Assembly (NCBI GenBank): GCA_030278955.1
Contig: JAOANR010000014.1
Coordinates: 17,176,068 to 17,240,067 of the forward strand
DNA: 64,000 nt
Direction: 5' to 3'
From: Hygrophila difformis
Taxonomy: Eukaryota; Streptophyta; Magnoliopsida; Lamiales; Acanthaceae
The notes beneath the pieces are model-generated. The model was given only the letters and a program-made list of their open reading frames with translations. It was not told where the DNA came from and searched no databases. Shown here one piece after another: positions 20,366-32,935 of this stretch (positions within the stretch are counted from its first letter, which is position 1; every line of letters starts with the position of its first letter). Position numbers and translations under genes: made by a program.

Positions 20366-21374
20366 TGATATAATTTGAATTTATAGCACAATATGCAAAC
20401 TATATGGGTACGTTTGCTACGGTGTATTAGAGTGTATTAGGCCGTATAGTATTAATTTTCTATACTAAAATAATACTATCCTATGTTTAGTGTTTTTCAA
20501 GAGGTGTAAATGTATTATTTTTATGAGTGATTTGATGTACTACGTATTATTTAATACATGGTGAAAGGGTGGTTTTATGATGTGCTTCCTCCATTTTTGA
20601 AATGTTGTAACATTTGAAAATTGGGTACTATTCACACACGCACTTTGACTTAAAGTTTAATTATAGTTATACAAGTTAAAATATAGTTAAGTGAGATCTT
20701 GTTAGATTCGTCTCGTCGAGTAGTTTTTAGATATCGAACTTTTAGAATTTTTAATTGTACCGAACTTGAGTTATTAATGGTTTAAAATATGCATTGGACT
20801 GCATGCAGTTTGAGTCCGTTTCAATTTTTAGAAAACGGAGGGAGTATTAGTTTTTATTCATTTTTTTTCCTTATTCATCTCACAACTATTAAATATTATT
20901 TTTTACTCCCTCCGTCCCATTAGTAACATTTTGTTACTGTTGGACATGTGAATTAAGGTACAGTTGATTTGTGTATATGATGGGGTTCACATAGTTATTA
21001 GAGGGGAAAATTATTTCTATTTACAGAAAAAAATATTTGTGATGGGATATCCAAAGTAATAAGTAAGACATTTCAGTTGGGACAGAGGGAGCATATATTA
21101 TTTATTAATTTATTAACTATTTTTTAAATTATTTAATTATTATTTTCAAAATATTATTGATTAATATATTAATTATTTTTTGATTTTTTTTAAAAATAAT
21201 ATTATTTTTAATATATTATTTATTATTTATTAATAATTAGAAAACTAGTTTTTTATTTAATTGTTTAAAATATAATACATCATGATGTAATACAACATCA
21301 AACACTGTGTATAACATTAATTTAATGCAATACATCATAATACAATTCACCCGCCTTAAATAATACAATACAGT
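20366..21374. repeat. Intergenic DNA with two Stowaway-like MITEs
   Basis: MITE 1 spans about 20585-20846 (ends CTTCCTCCATTTTT and AAACGGAGGGAGTA). MITE 2 spans about 20905-21094 (ends ACTCCCTCCGTCCC and GGGACAGAGGGAGCA). Both show the CTCCCTCCGT terminal inverted repeat typical of Stowaway elements. The remainder, including 21095-21374, is very AT-rich with no gene seen. Confidence 0.75.
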
Positions 21375-21854
21375 GTATGATCCTTTTTTTTTTTTTTTGG
21401 ATGAGCCATAAGGCCAGGAAAGTACACACAAGCAAACTAAAAGGAAAGAAAATGAAACAAAAAGAAGGAAACAGGGGAAGGAGACAGAAACACAAGAAAA
21501 GGAACACACAACACACCAAGAAACTAGGATCTAGGGAAGCAAAAGTCTAACGCTTCCGTTTCCGAAAACAACGAATTAAATCCGGTGAAATACCCACGTG
21601 GTGAAAAAATCCTCCATCACCGTGCCATGCTTTGCCAATCCATCTGTCACCTTATTTCCCTTGCTTCCCTTGCTCGAGACATAAGGAAACAAATCCCACC
21701 CGTGTATCCTCAGCATCTCTTTCAACATTCTTCTCATAGTATCCCCAACAAATTCCCCACAAGTAATTCCTTCATCATTCCTCTCGTCAATAACCCCATA
21801 GCACCACCCACAATCCACGAAAGCAACTTAAAATTTTTAAATTTTGTATAATCC
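21374..21854 (-). mobile_element. 5'-truncated LINE copy, RNase H end
   Basis: The insert starts with a long T run (about 21383-21400, a minus-strand poly(A)) and carries minus-strand coding remnants ending GNKVTDGLAKHG...DFFTTWVFHR. That is the end of a plant LINE RNase H. Near-identical decamers flank it: TGTATGATCC at 21374-21383 and TGTATAATCC at 21845-21854, read as a target duplication with one change. The reading frame upstream of the last 80 codons is broken. Confidence 0.75.
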
Positions 21855-23344
21855 ATAAATAATGGTAAATGAAAGCACGGTACCCGACACAATCTGTCCG
21901 ACTCCAAATGAATAAGAAGAATGATTTGGAAGATATTTCGTGTGACAGAAGAATGTTATGTGCGTGTGCGATGGGAGAGTGTTTTATGTGAGTGAAGAAT
22001 ATGTGATGGAAAAATTATTTTTTGTAATGAGAAAAATGTATTCAGTGATGTATGTACATTCACACCACCATGTAGTGAATTAATGTAGTAAGTACTTTCT
22101 CCATTCCTAAATAAATGACACGGACCCATATTTCATGCAATCCAATATACGTTTTTAACCCGTAATAACTCAAATTCCATACAAGTAAAAATTATGAAAA
22201 TTTGATATTCTAAATCTATGCGATTAGACGAACCCAACAAGATCCCACTTAACTATATTTTATCTTATATAATTGTATGAAAAAGTCGAGTCAAACTACT
22301 CAATGAGCAGTGATAAAAGTCAAAACGCGCAAATAAAAAAGAACGGAGGTAGTATATAGTACTCCCTCTGTCCCACGAAGTTTGACACCTATTCCTTTTT
22401 TGGGTGTCCCACGAAGTTTGACATCTTTCCATTTTTAGATAAATTAAATTAATATTAGTTTGATTAGAATTTTAATTATTGTCAAATCCCATTAAAAGTA
22501 ATTATTTTTACTATTTTGTACAAATTCCAATACAATTTTACTTTTCTACACAAAGTCCTCTGTATTTCTTTAATTCTTAATATTTCAAAATTGGTACAAA
22601 TAAAAATTATACTTCCTCCGTTTTTAAATGATAGCTACATTGGAGAATTTGACACTATTCACACAATCACTTTGACTTGAAGTTTTATCATAGTTATTCA
22701 AGTTAAAATATAGTCAATTGAGATCTTGTTAGATTCGTCTCGTCTTGTAGTTTTTAAATAACGAACTTTTAGAATTTTTACTTGTACCGAACTTGAGTTA
22801 TTATTGATTTAAAATGTACATTGGACTGCGTGCTGCGTGTGTCCGTAGCAAACAAAAAACGGAGGGAGTATAAAATATACTCCCTCCGTTTTTTTTTAAC
22901 TTCACCCATCCTGCACTGCACGCAATCCAATGCACATTTTCAATCATCAATATCTCATATTATATATAAGTAAAAATTATAAAAATTTGATATTCTAAAA
23001 CTACGTGATTAGACGAATCCAACAACATCTCACTTGACTATATTTTATCTTATATAACTATGATAAAAAGATGAATCAACGTTACTTAATGAATAGTTTC
23101 TACTATTCAAAGGGATAAGATAAAAAAAAACGGAGGGAGTATATTCTAAAACTACACAATTAGACGATTCTAATAAGACCATAATTGATTATTTTTCTTT
23201 AATTACATCATTACGGTAATATTAAGTCAAAGTTAGATAATAACCAGTATCAAAATTTATTAGAATCTTAAATAGAAGCACTCACACTAGTGCCCAAAAG
23301 AAAGGTATCAAACTTCGCGGGACGGGGGAGGGGAGTAGTATAGT
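21855..23344. repeat. Cluster of nested Stowaway-like MITEs
   Basis: MITE c is at about 22093-22353. MITE d has outer ends at about 22361 (ACTCCCTCTGTCCCACGAAG) and 23338 (CTTCGCGGGACGGGGGAGG), and is split by two insertions, e (about 22611-22870) and f (about 22878-23141). Copies c, e and f are one family of about 260 bp, also seen at 20585 and 26222, in both orientations. Each ends in CTCCCTCCGT-type repeats beside TA. No coding sequence. Confidence 0.8.
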
Positions 23345-23594
23345 GTATAGTTTGTAAGTTAACGTTACTGGGATGTGGGATCCCGAGTAGTAGTACTACG
23401 TACACTAAACAGTCCCTCTACTGTTGTTTTACACTTGCCAGCTTCTTTCATTTGCCGTTACCCTGTCTGTGTTCCAGAATATAATTCACCCACTTGCAGT
23501 TGCAGTAGACAGTACGTAGTTAGCCTGTTTTCTTCCTTCCATCAGAATTACACCCATCCCGTATATACACATATTTCTTGCCATCTTTGTCATA

Positions 23595-25882
23595 ATGGCG
23601 GCTAATACTGAAAATTCCCAGGTCGTCGTCATCCAGCTGCAAGAAGAAGTGGAAGAAGCGCCTCATGACAGAATGAGGGCGGAGATTGACACGTCGGCCC
23701 CCTTCGAGTCGGTTAAGGAGGCTGCTCACCGCTTTGGTGGTATGGGCTTCTGGAGACCACCCCCACCCCCTCCAGTAATTTCTCAGGTTTCCTACTTCCT
23801 ACTTCTTCCTACCTTCAACTTTCTCATTTTCATTTCCCCTCTTAGTTCAGGACTTTTCTATATGTGGAGTAGTACTATATCACAGTGGATGGATTCTTCG
23901 TTTAAACTAACTTTTGCAAGAGTTTTCGCTAACACCTTAGTTTTCTGGTACCTTTTTCAGTGGGCGATTCATTCCAAATTCGACCCTTTTTGTGTGTCCT
24001 AATTGGCCAATTCCACACCCTTTGAATGTAAACTAATGAATAATAATATTCCCTCCCCTTCTGTCGCCGAATATAAGTGAGAATATTATTTTCTTCAGTT
24101 TATAATGCTACTACTATGTTTTCACTTGTTAACTAAATTTATAGGAGTGTACAGTGTACTACCGTAGACCCATGATCGAAGAAATTGGATAAATTCTGAA
24201 TTTGAAATATGAAAGCAAATCACTTAAACCATGGATTTGAGTTTAGATTACTCAGAAGGATATCAAATATCAATGTACCTGATATTTTTATATTTCATGT
24301 TGTGACCTGACCGGCGTCAACAGCACGGCGAAACTATTAATGCAGCAGTATATGCTTCTTTCAAAAAGCTGACCAACACCACCATTCAAATTTCAAATAT
24401 TCAAATTCCTTCTACTATCATAATAATCATGCATTCATGCTTCTTGCATTAGTTGTGTTCATTAATATTCTTAAAGCTCATTACTGTTCTAAACAATGGC
24501 AGACAGCATTTCGATTTCAAAAACATGTTCTGCTTCTGGTATTATTATATTAATTAATTGATAATTGATATGCGTTGTTTTGTGCACAACAGCGCCATGG
24601 AGGAACCACTACTGGCATTGTTAAAGTGGAGGAACAAGCTGAGCAGTTGGAAAAAGATCTTATTGCCAAGGAAAAGGAAACGCTCGATGTCTTAATCGAC
24701 CTGGAGAATAACAAAAATGTGGTTCGAGAGATCAAGCTACGGCTGCAAAGTAAAGTGTGTGGGAGTAATGTAATAATACCCCTTGAATCTCCACATGATA
24801 GTGAGGAGAATACAGGTGACCGCGCTTTTAATCCAGATGGCTTTCGTGGTTTCATCTTACAAGCGCTGCAGCAGGCTAAATTGAACTTGTCAAGGACTAC
24901 TGATGATCTTGCAAGCATTCGAGCCACTCTTGATCTGTACAAGAAGAAAATTGACAAAGACAGAATCTTGCTTGAAAACACCTGTCGGAGCTTGTCCTTG
25001 AATACCTCAGAGAACAAAACAGAAAATGTTGATCTTCAATGTGATCCCATCAATGTCGCGAAGGAACTGCAGAAGCTGAGTTCAGAGACGGAGGAATTTA
25101 AGAAACTTGGGGAAGCTGCAAAATCGAAGGTTTTGAGAGCAATGTCTGAAACTGAACAAACCAAGACTGGGATTAGCAATGCTGACATCGGATTGGTTGG
25201 TGCCAAAAGAATGAAGGAAGCAGCAAAAACTTCGGAAGCTGTTGCTCTTGCTGAGATCAAAGCACTCTCCAAAGGTGAAACTGAAGCTCAGAAAAATTCG
25301 GAATATGTAACTCTTACATTGGATGAAGAATCTGTGTCCAATGCAGAAATTCTGAAAAAGGTTGGGGAAGTGACAGAAGAAGTGAAAGCTAACAAAAAGG
25401 CATTGCAAGAAGTTTTGAGCAGAGTGGAAGCTGTGACAAGAGGCAAACTGGAAATTGAAGATGCTCTCCGGAAGTGGAAATCCAAACACGGTCATAAACG
25501 ACGATCTGTGCTCAATTCTAATTCTAACAGATTGAAGAATCTGGCTAATGATGAACCAGAACCAGTTGAGAAACCAAGACTATCAATAGGGCAAATATTG
25601 AGCAGAAAACTGCTGCTGACAGAAGATTACGAGAATGGAATTGAAACAGAGAACATCATGGCCAAAAACAAAGTGTCGCTTGGCCAAATGCTTGGAAGAC
25701 GCGGTGCTGATTTTCATCCTCCTAAGGTAACTGGAAAGGAAAATTGTGAGCCTCCTCCCATAAAGCAAAAGAAGTTTGGTATTGTGCGGCTTCCAATTCT
25801 CAGAGCAAAGCAAAGCAACAAGGAAAAGAAATGCATTACTGAAGAAGTTAGAGTGAGTTCCTCGTCTAGTATCAGAATTTGA
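23595..25882 (+). CDS. WEB-family (DUF827) coiled-coil protein
   Basis: Two exons, 23595-23786 and 24593-25882, joined in phase 0 across a GT-AG intron (TCTCAG/GTTTCC ... ACAACAG/CGCCAT), give 493 residues. The N-terminus holds the family signature (EIDTSAPFESVKEAAHRFGG, about residues 31-50). From about residue 75 to 320 it is almost all heptad coiled coil (EEQAEQLEKDLIAKE, LQEVLSRVEAVTRGKLEIEDALRKW). A basic C-terminus has SIGQILSRKL and SLGQMLGRRG repeats. WEB proteins are known from light-driven chloroplast movement (WEB1/PMI2), but shorter members like this are largely uncharacterised, so the role is inferred. The start follows an in-frame upstream region without a better Met. It lies directly upstream of saposin-B genes on the same strand. 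Confidence 0.85.
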
Positions 25883-26588
25883 ACACAGGTCTTTCAAGGA
25901 GCCAAGGATAGCCTAAGACTCTAGGAGTAGGATGTAGCAGCTGCTGACTGTTGTTGAAATTGGGCATGCTGTTTGTTAGATTTTTCCACAACATTTCCCC
26001 TATCAAGTAGTCATATGTTCCACTTCCAAATTAGTGTGCTTTCAGTTTATGTTTCTGATGATCATAAGTGTTGTCTCAAGATGCATGTGGCATTTACCTG
26101 ACCAAGATTTTTAGCACTTGAAGAAATTACTGCACTTAAAAACTTTAAAACTTTAGGCTGCTTACAAAACTTAAAAAAAATAAAAACCCCACTTCAAATT
26201 AATAAAGTATACTTAAATTAATACTCCCTCTGTCCAGCTAAGATGCCTTATTTGATTTCTGCACACAATCCAATGCACATTTTTAATGGTTAATATCTCA
26301 AAATATATACAAGCAAAAATTATGTAAAATATATATTATAAAACTATGCACTTAGACAAATTTAACAAGACCGAACTCGACTATTTTCTTCAAATATATA
26401 GTTACAATAATATTGAGTCAAAGTTGAACAATGAACAGTGTCAAAAAATCAAAGATGACGCCTTATATGGGACGGAGGGAGTATTACATTAGACGAATTG
26501 AATAAGAGATAATAAGAGATAGGAGTGGTTAAGTCCCTCGAGTTGGAAGTCAAAATGAGATAAAATTGTTGGACGGAGGGAGTACTAT
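25883..26588. repeat. WEB gene 3' region and Stowaway-like MITE
   Basis: The 3' UTR of the WEB gene presumably lies in the first few hundred bases. A MITE of the same 260-bp family as those upstream of the gene occupies about 26222-26483 (ends ACTCCCTCTGTCC and GGGACGGAGGGAGTA). A further GGACGGAGGGAGTACTA end at about 26572-26586 suggests a second, partial one. Confidence 0.65.
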
Positions 26589-28067
26589 GTAATTTCAAAA
26601 ACCTGCCATGTCAAGGCTTCTGCACTAATCAGACAGCGCTGATGTGTTTATGGAATGTAATGGTCCACGTCAGATACGTAAGTTAATCAAAGTCGGCATC
26701 GATTATTTTTACATATATTTGGATTGATGCGATAAGAATGCCGTCCCTTAAAAGGAAGGGAAAAAATCTGAAGCATCTCTTCTCCCCTTCACTGAAAAAC
26801 GCCTTTCCCCATTAATATGATTAGGTATAACAATCCGTGCTTGATAATCCTGCCTCCTTCTGTGATCTAATTCTGTTTCTTGCATACTTTGCTGGTCTAT
26901 TCTAATTTATTGTTTCTTGATTTGCGCCAGTTTGAACATTTGTTTTCAGTTATACTCTCGATCAGGATTTGATTCGTTAGGTTTCTTGATGAATTGTAAC
27001 GAGATGGGCTGTTCAATTGTTTGCGTGTAATTCATGTATTCGATCGAATTATTTGGATTTAGTTTCCATCATGCCCTTTGATTTTGGTTTCCTCGAGTTG
27101 TTTCTGTTGGTCAACGCCGAAAAGTAGCTGCAGGATTTGTAGATGTTGAATTATCCTTGTTAGTGATTCAAGCTAATCGAGTAGGGGAATTGCTTTAGGA
27201 TCTACGTATGGAAACTAAGTTGGTATTTTTTGGGGCATGTTGTTCTTTTCAGTAGTGGATCTGAAAGGTTTTTGTTCAGTTGCTTGTGAACCTGATTAGC
27301 TGTATTTCCCAGTAATAAGCATTTTTTTGGCTTGAAAATCTGACTTAACCTTTATTTAAAGCCATAAAATGAATCCCCCAATTTCGTTTCATGGATTATG
27401 AGAAGAATCTTGCCCATGATTCAAATTGATTGAAACAATAGGTTATAACCTAAGCAATGTCTATGGTATTAAGTTCCTTATTAAGCAGTTGAACAAGTGA
27501 AAAAAGTTTCAAATTTTGTTTAAATGGGTATTGTAAGAATACCATTAGTACCGTTGTCATGTCTTTTCTCAATTCAGTGGCAGTAATTTATTCACACAAA
27601 AATTTGCCATTGGTATTTCCTTGGTTGATGAAATGAATGATAGTAGTCCCCTGCTATTGCTTGATTGTTTCACATCATAGCTTTCTCTTATGAAACTGAG
27701 ATTTGAGATTTTATATCTTAGAAAGTAGTATATTGAACGTGAAGCCACCATTTTCTATACAGATTAAGATTGCGAAGAAGAAAGGGTAAATGCCTGCAAA
27801 CAGCTTCTATCATGTTCAGTCAGTCTATATTGTCTCCAAAACTCAACAATGTCTTCTTTAGAAGATTCTCATGCTGTAGATATATCGACTTCCCCTTTGC
27901 CCCTTAGTCCCTTTCATAACTGGTTTGACATCATTTTTAGCTTGTGTGATGTTTGTCCACAATTTATGTTGATATTCAGCTGCTAACTCATATTCTGATT
28001 CTTGCAATTTTCTTAACTTTTTATATACTTTTTTAACTTTTGGGTTAATGAACTTCAATTTTGCAGC
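26589..28067 (+). other. Leader and 5'-UTR intron of saposin gene 1
   Basis: The stretch at about 26761-26990 (AAGCATCTCTTCTCCCCTTC onward) is strongly conserved at about 33397-33600 upstream of the second saposin gene, so it probably contains promoter and 5' UTR. An acceptor (TTTTGCAG at 28059-28066) lies one base before the ATG, which indicates a 5'-UTR intron. About 950 bp of this intron (26990-27945) is absent from the second copy. No coding sequence seen. Confidence 0.55.
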
Positions 28068-31000
28068 ATGGGCACGAGGTTGATCATATTTCTATTTGTA
28101 GTCAGCAGCTGCTGGAGCTGTAATGCAAGAGACCTGTCAGCTAATCATGTTAATGGAAGAAGTCCAATTTATACAGGTAGTAATTTAAAAAAAATATCAA
28201 GTTTTTAAATTCTGGGTTCGGCATTCTAGATCTTAATAGAAGCTAACACTTAGTGATCATGACTTTCATTATATACTCTAAAAAGATTCAATCTTGCTAC
28301 TTGCAAGATCTCTCTAAGCATCACAGATCCATTTGGTAGTTGGCTTGCTAATAGATATCTGCTTACACATAAATTGTGAAGGGTTGCACGAGGGCTACCC
28401 ACGCTGGAAATGTATGCAGAATTTTTGTCCAAGTCTTTCATCTTTCCATGATCACATACTTGATCGTACAGTTAGGATTCATTTGATAGAACTCAATGGA
28501 GTTTGAATTTTAAGTATAAAGTAGGAGAGTATGTGAGTTGAATTGAGCCGGTTACTCAGGCTCAACTTGCCAACAACTCGTTTGAGCTAGATTCATGACA
28601 TTTCTGATGCATAGGCAACCTAATTAATTAATCATTTCAAACCTAATTATAGTAATTAATTAGTAAATATAATATATAAATATATGCATATTTATATAAA
28701 CTTAAATACTATCAAGCTATTTAATAAGTTCTTATTCAATAAAATTAGTGCTCGGGGATGAGGACTTAGCCCAAGTGGTTAAGTCCCTAGGCTTCCAACG
28801 GGAGGTTGGAGGTTCGATTCCCCACCGGCCCTCTATCCCTCCCTTTTATTCCCCTTTGTGTGGCATGAGCTCCCACCACCCCTTTCCCAGGCCTTCAATG
28901 GCTCTTAGTGCTCTTTACATAAATTGAAATCCCACTCAAGCTAATTGATATTTGACTCGAAAATCGAAATAGATCGTTTCGAGCTCAAACTGAATACTCA
29001 AAACAAAAATCTTGGTTCAATATCACACATGGTCTCAGGTATGAAGTTTCGATGATTAAGTGACGAGACCTGAGTCATTGAGTTAATTATGAATTTAAAA
29101 TAAACAATAATTAATGATTGAAATTATTTCTAGTCTTCAAAAAAATATTTGAAAGTACTTTTGATTCAATAGTAATAAATGAATATTGAATCACTTGATT
29201 CTAAACTTCATTTATCTCATAGTATTTAGTCCCACTTAATCAATTGCGTCATTGCAATTGCAGTTATCAAACGTGCTGAACAAAAAACCACTTAGGCCCT
29301 GTTTTCTTCGCTTGAAATATGGTGTTCTGATATGAATTTTATAAGATTTGGTCTGGTCTGGTTTGGTCTGAATACTTCTGGTCTGATCGAACTGGTCTGG
29401 TCTGATCTGAATTGGTCTGGTCTAATCTGGTCTGGACTGATTTAATCTAATATTTTTATTATACTTAAAATTATTGTTATTATAAAATAATAATAATTAT
29501 TAGTTATTAATAACAAAATTATTATTATTAAATTAATTGTAACAATTAATTTTCATAATAAATTAATTTATATTATTATTTATTAATTATAAGAAAATCG
29601 TTAATGTACTATTTCATTTCATTTCTTTTTTAAAGTATATCTCAATTATTTTTTTAAAAAATTATTTTAAAATACTTATTTGTAGTACATATCTTGGTTA
29701 TTAAATTTAATCACACATTTTAACTACCACAAATGGGAAGTCAAGACTTAATTTTTTGAATAGCTTTCTTTTTTTGAATAGAAAAAATATAAAACGACAT
29801 ATTACATAGTCATATACAAAGTATCATTGACAAATTACTGTAAGTATATTTATATACATTTTCAAAATTCCAACATTTTGTGTTTTTATATTTTTAAAAT
29901 AAATATCATGCTATCATAACTAATTATTTATATATTGTTTATTATAAAATATTTTACTGATCCGCACACATTAATATAAAAATACAATATTGAAAGTATT
30001 TATATTAGTAAAATATATTAAGAATGTGATTAGTATATCTAAATAATATATGAATTGCTATTTTTATTTTTAAAAAAATATTACGTAATTTTATTATAAT
30101 GATCTGATATGGTCTGGTCTAGTCTAGTCTAGTCTGGTCTGAATTGATCTGGTATGATCTGATCTGAATTGGTCTTGATCTTATTTGATCTGGTCTGATC
30201 TGATTCTAATAAAAATAAGTAATAGGTCCTGGAAATAAGTCTTAGAGAATGGGGCCTTAATCTATTCAATTTAAGTGATAATTGGATTTACCAAACATGG
30301 GTCTAGCTTTTTGGTTCAATGCCTATGAATTTTCCTATATTTAACCACATTAGAAGGTTTTATTGTTCAAAACTGTTCTATTTTATCTGTAGCATCCCCT
30401 CTCAAATGACAGGCCATATTGTCTCTTCTTTTATAGTGCAAAATTTTACTTCTAATTATCTTGCGCCAAGATTTATCTGTTTCCACTTTCCTATTTTCGT
30501 TCTGAACCTGAATGGTATTCTCTTTAGTTTTTAATTGAAAGAGCAGTTCTATTTAATTCTAATTGCTTCCATCTGCTACCAGTCCTGCAGTTCGATGATG
30601 AATTGACTGTGGTAGAAGCCCAACCTGTGGGAGAAGTTATCAAGAACGAAAAGTTGTGTACATTGTGTGAAGAGTTCGCGGCCAAGGCGCTAGCTTATCT
30701 CTCAGACAACAAAACCCAAACTGAGATCATTAGCATCCTTCACAACTCCTGCTCCAGAATAGGTCCATACAAGCAACAGGTACTTAGAGAAGAAATGTTC
30801 TTAAGTTGATTGCCAATTGAAGTAGAAACCTGGCTTTCATTCTAGTGATGGCTCAAATCCTGTCAAATTATTTATCTACTTATAATGCCACACATTTAAA
30901 ATGGCATCACAGTCTTGATGTCTGATTAAGCATTGGGAACTTATAGCATTTGGCAGCAAGAAATTTTTGACATTGTTTTATTTTTGCCTCTTTGAGTTGG

Positions 31001-31870
31001 ATCATGAGAGATATTTAAAAAACAGAGCTACTGAATAGTTGGATGGCATAAATTAAAGCTGCGTTTTCTGTATAAATTTCTGTGGTAACTAATAATTGTA
31101 TTGCTACTGTTCTTTTTATGCTCTATATGTTGAGTATTGATTGCGGATTATACCAATTTCCTCTTCTTACATCATGTTTTAATAATTGGTAATCTGGTCC
31201 TTTCAGTGCATTCTTCTGGTGGACTATTATGCCCCTCTTTTTTTCTTAGAGGCTTCAGAAATTCATGCTGAAGATTTCTGTAAAAAGTTCGACCTTTGTG
31301 AGCAAGACATTTTCATGTATCAACATGGCATCCGATCCATGGCACATCTGTCCAAGGATAAATGCGATGTATGCCATGATGTTGTTACACAGGCGTTAGA
31401 AAAGTTAAAAGATCCTGATACCGAGGTAACTCTGTTGAGCCCTGTTCTCGATGCATACAATTGGATTACAAAATATCGACCTTTATATGATGAAGTACTT
31501 TACTGGGGGTTCATTCTTGTGCTTTCGATCTAAACTATTGTATCATTGCTGCAGATGGAGATAATTCAGCTCCTTCTGAAGGCCTGCAACTCGATTGGGG
31601 AAACTGCAAAAAAGGTATCATCGTCTATCTCCCCAATCTGTTTTGTAGTTCACATTTTTATTCCAGCACAGAATATTAGGGTTAAACAAACTTTTTATTT
31701 GGATGCAATGACAGTGTAAGAGATTGGTATTTGAGTATGCTCCTGTCATTCTTGTTAACGCGGAGCAGTTCCTAGAAAACCAAGATATCTGCAAATTTCT
31801 GCATGTTTGTGAATCAACTACAGCTCTGGAGGCAGAGACAGAATCAACATCCATGCATGCTGCATCTTAA
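28068..31870 (+). CDS. Secreted saposin-B domain protein, tandem copy 1
   Basis: Five coding exons: 28068-28176, 30583-30779, 31207-31425, 31555-31614 and 31715-31870. All have GT-AG borders and compatible phases, giving 246 residues. Residues 1-20 are a signal peptide (LIIFLFVVSSCWSCNA). Two saposin-B domains follow, each with six cysteines: the first from CTLCEEF to KKFDLC, the second from CDVCHDVV to CKFLHVC. Saposin-B proteins bind lipids in lytic or secretory compartments; the plant role is poorly known, and vacuolar or apoplastic location is inferred. Intron 1 is 2.4 kb because of a SINE and a Harbinger-like insertion, against 339 bp in the neighbouring copy. All cysteines are intact, so it is probably functional. 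Confidence 0.88.
28745..28913 (+). mobile_element. tRNA-derived SINE with 9-bp target duplication
   Basis: TTAGTGCTC flanks the insert exactly (28745-28753 and 28905-28913). The 151-bp body has an RNA polymerase III A box (TTAGCCCAAGTGG, 28766-28778) and B box (GGTTCGATTCC, 28811-28821) at tRNA spacing, then a CT-rich body ending CAGGCCTTCAATGGCTC without a poly(A) tail. It is inside intron 1 of saposin copy 1, same orientation. Confidence 0.85.
29292..30259. mobile_element. PIF/Harbinger-like non-autonomous element with TCTGG-rich ends
   Basis: TTA trinucleotides at 29292-29294 and 30257-30259 flank inverted ends GGCCCTGTTTTCTTCGC (left) and, read inward from the right, GGCCCCATTCTCTAAGA. 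TTA duplication with a GGCC(C)TGTT-type end is the Tourist/Harbinger pattern. Both subterminal zones (about 29350-29450 and 30100-30200) are packed with the repeated motif TCTGGTCTGA. The centre is AT-rich and noncoding. It lies in intron 1 of saposin copy 1 and is absent from copy 2. Confidence 0.65.
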
Positions 31871-32330
31871 GAGAAGTGTGATCGATGATGAATACTGGCT
31901 AAGTGGCTATCACTTGGATCTTGTGATTGCAGATTGTTATTGCTGTGTGTATAAAGAAATGGGGCACCAAATACATTCTACAGTGCATTTGTGCATACGA
32001 TCATCAACTACGTGTTTTATGCGTGCTTGTTTCATGACTATGTATATATATAATATACCAGTCGTTTAATGCTTGTGCTACCTTGTTCAAACTTTCTCGT
32101 TCTGTGTATTGATAAATTGGGTACAATTGATGGCTATTCAAACTTAAATGGCGTTGAGTTGGAAGAAGCTATTGATGCCTTGTCCACAAATTGCTTTCCA
32201 ATCCTGACAGTCTTGTAGGTTACATATTTGCTGCACATTGAGCTAGATACTATCTTATGAGAGGACACAATTTAATATAGGATATGTCTAGTTAAGTTTC
32301 TGTATAAATACATAAATAATTTTAGGATAA
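31871..32330 (+). other. 3' region of saposin copy 1
   Basis: Conserved with 35277-35740 downstream of the second copy (for example CTTGGATCTTGTGATTGCAG and GACAGTCTTGTAG...TTACAT). It therefore belongs to the duplicated unit and holds the 3' UTR. No coding sequence seen. Confidence 0.6.
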
Positions 32331-32935
32331 TTTTTTTTTTTTTTTTCTTTGGTAATTATGACTAGAAACTTGCTTTGATTTCAATAGTGTTTTTAGGATT
32401 ATCATCCCCAAATATCTGCAAATTCGCCAAGCTGCACAAACATCCAGTATTCTTTTTTATTTATGTTTTACATGTTGATGGTAATTCGTTGGGGAATGCG
32501 GGTTCTGCGGGTTTTATTTAGGAGTGTACTTCGTGATAGTGATGACAGGTCGTTGGAGAGTTTTTCAGGTTCGGTGAGTTTTTCCTCTAACCTTCTTGTG
32601 GAAAATGGGTATCTGAATGAATTGAAGAGGCTACATAAGGTTGGTGTTGTGCATGTTTGTTGCTATTCAGATTCAAACGATGTGGAGGATTACACGTAGT
32701 CATTTTCCTCTGGTGAAGAATATTAGAGATATGTTACATTTCTTTCCCAGTATTCGTTGGTTTCATATTATCTGCGAAGGTATGGAGGATTATCTTACTA
32801 AATTCGGGGCGAAGTTTGATGAGTTCTTCACAACTTGGGCATTCTGTCTGGATACAGTACAACCGCTTCTCTCTATTGAAATAACTGGAACCTGTAAGTA
32901 TAAAAATCTCACATGAAATTATTGAAGTATACTGA
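32331..32935 (+). pseudogene. Degenerate LINE RNase H remnant
   Basis: Plus-strand remnant of an RNase H domain: a VDGNSLGN-like start near 32475 in a shifted frame, then GVLRDSD and SFSGSVSFSSNLLVE, and a terminal segment ending DEFFTTWAF near 32840. Stops and frame changes break it. The FTTWAF tail ties it to the truncated LINEs at 8749 and 21576. A shorter version at 36070-36165 follows saposin copy 2. Confidence 0.65.

Noticed and set aside
27858..28058. Lysine-rich minus-strand open frame before saposin copy 1
   Set aside because: It is the complement of the polypyrimidine-rich end of a 5'-UTR intron. The homologous stretch before copy 2 does not preserve the frame.
28754..28904. A tRNA gene, because of clear A and B boxes
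   Set aside because: No acceptor stem pairs at the ends, the body continues well past tRNA length, and a 9-bp target duplication flanks it. A SINE explains all of this.
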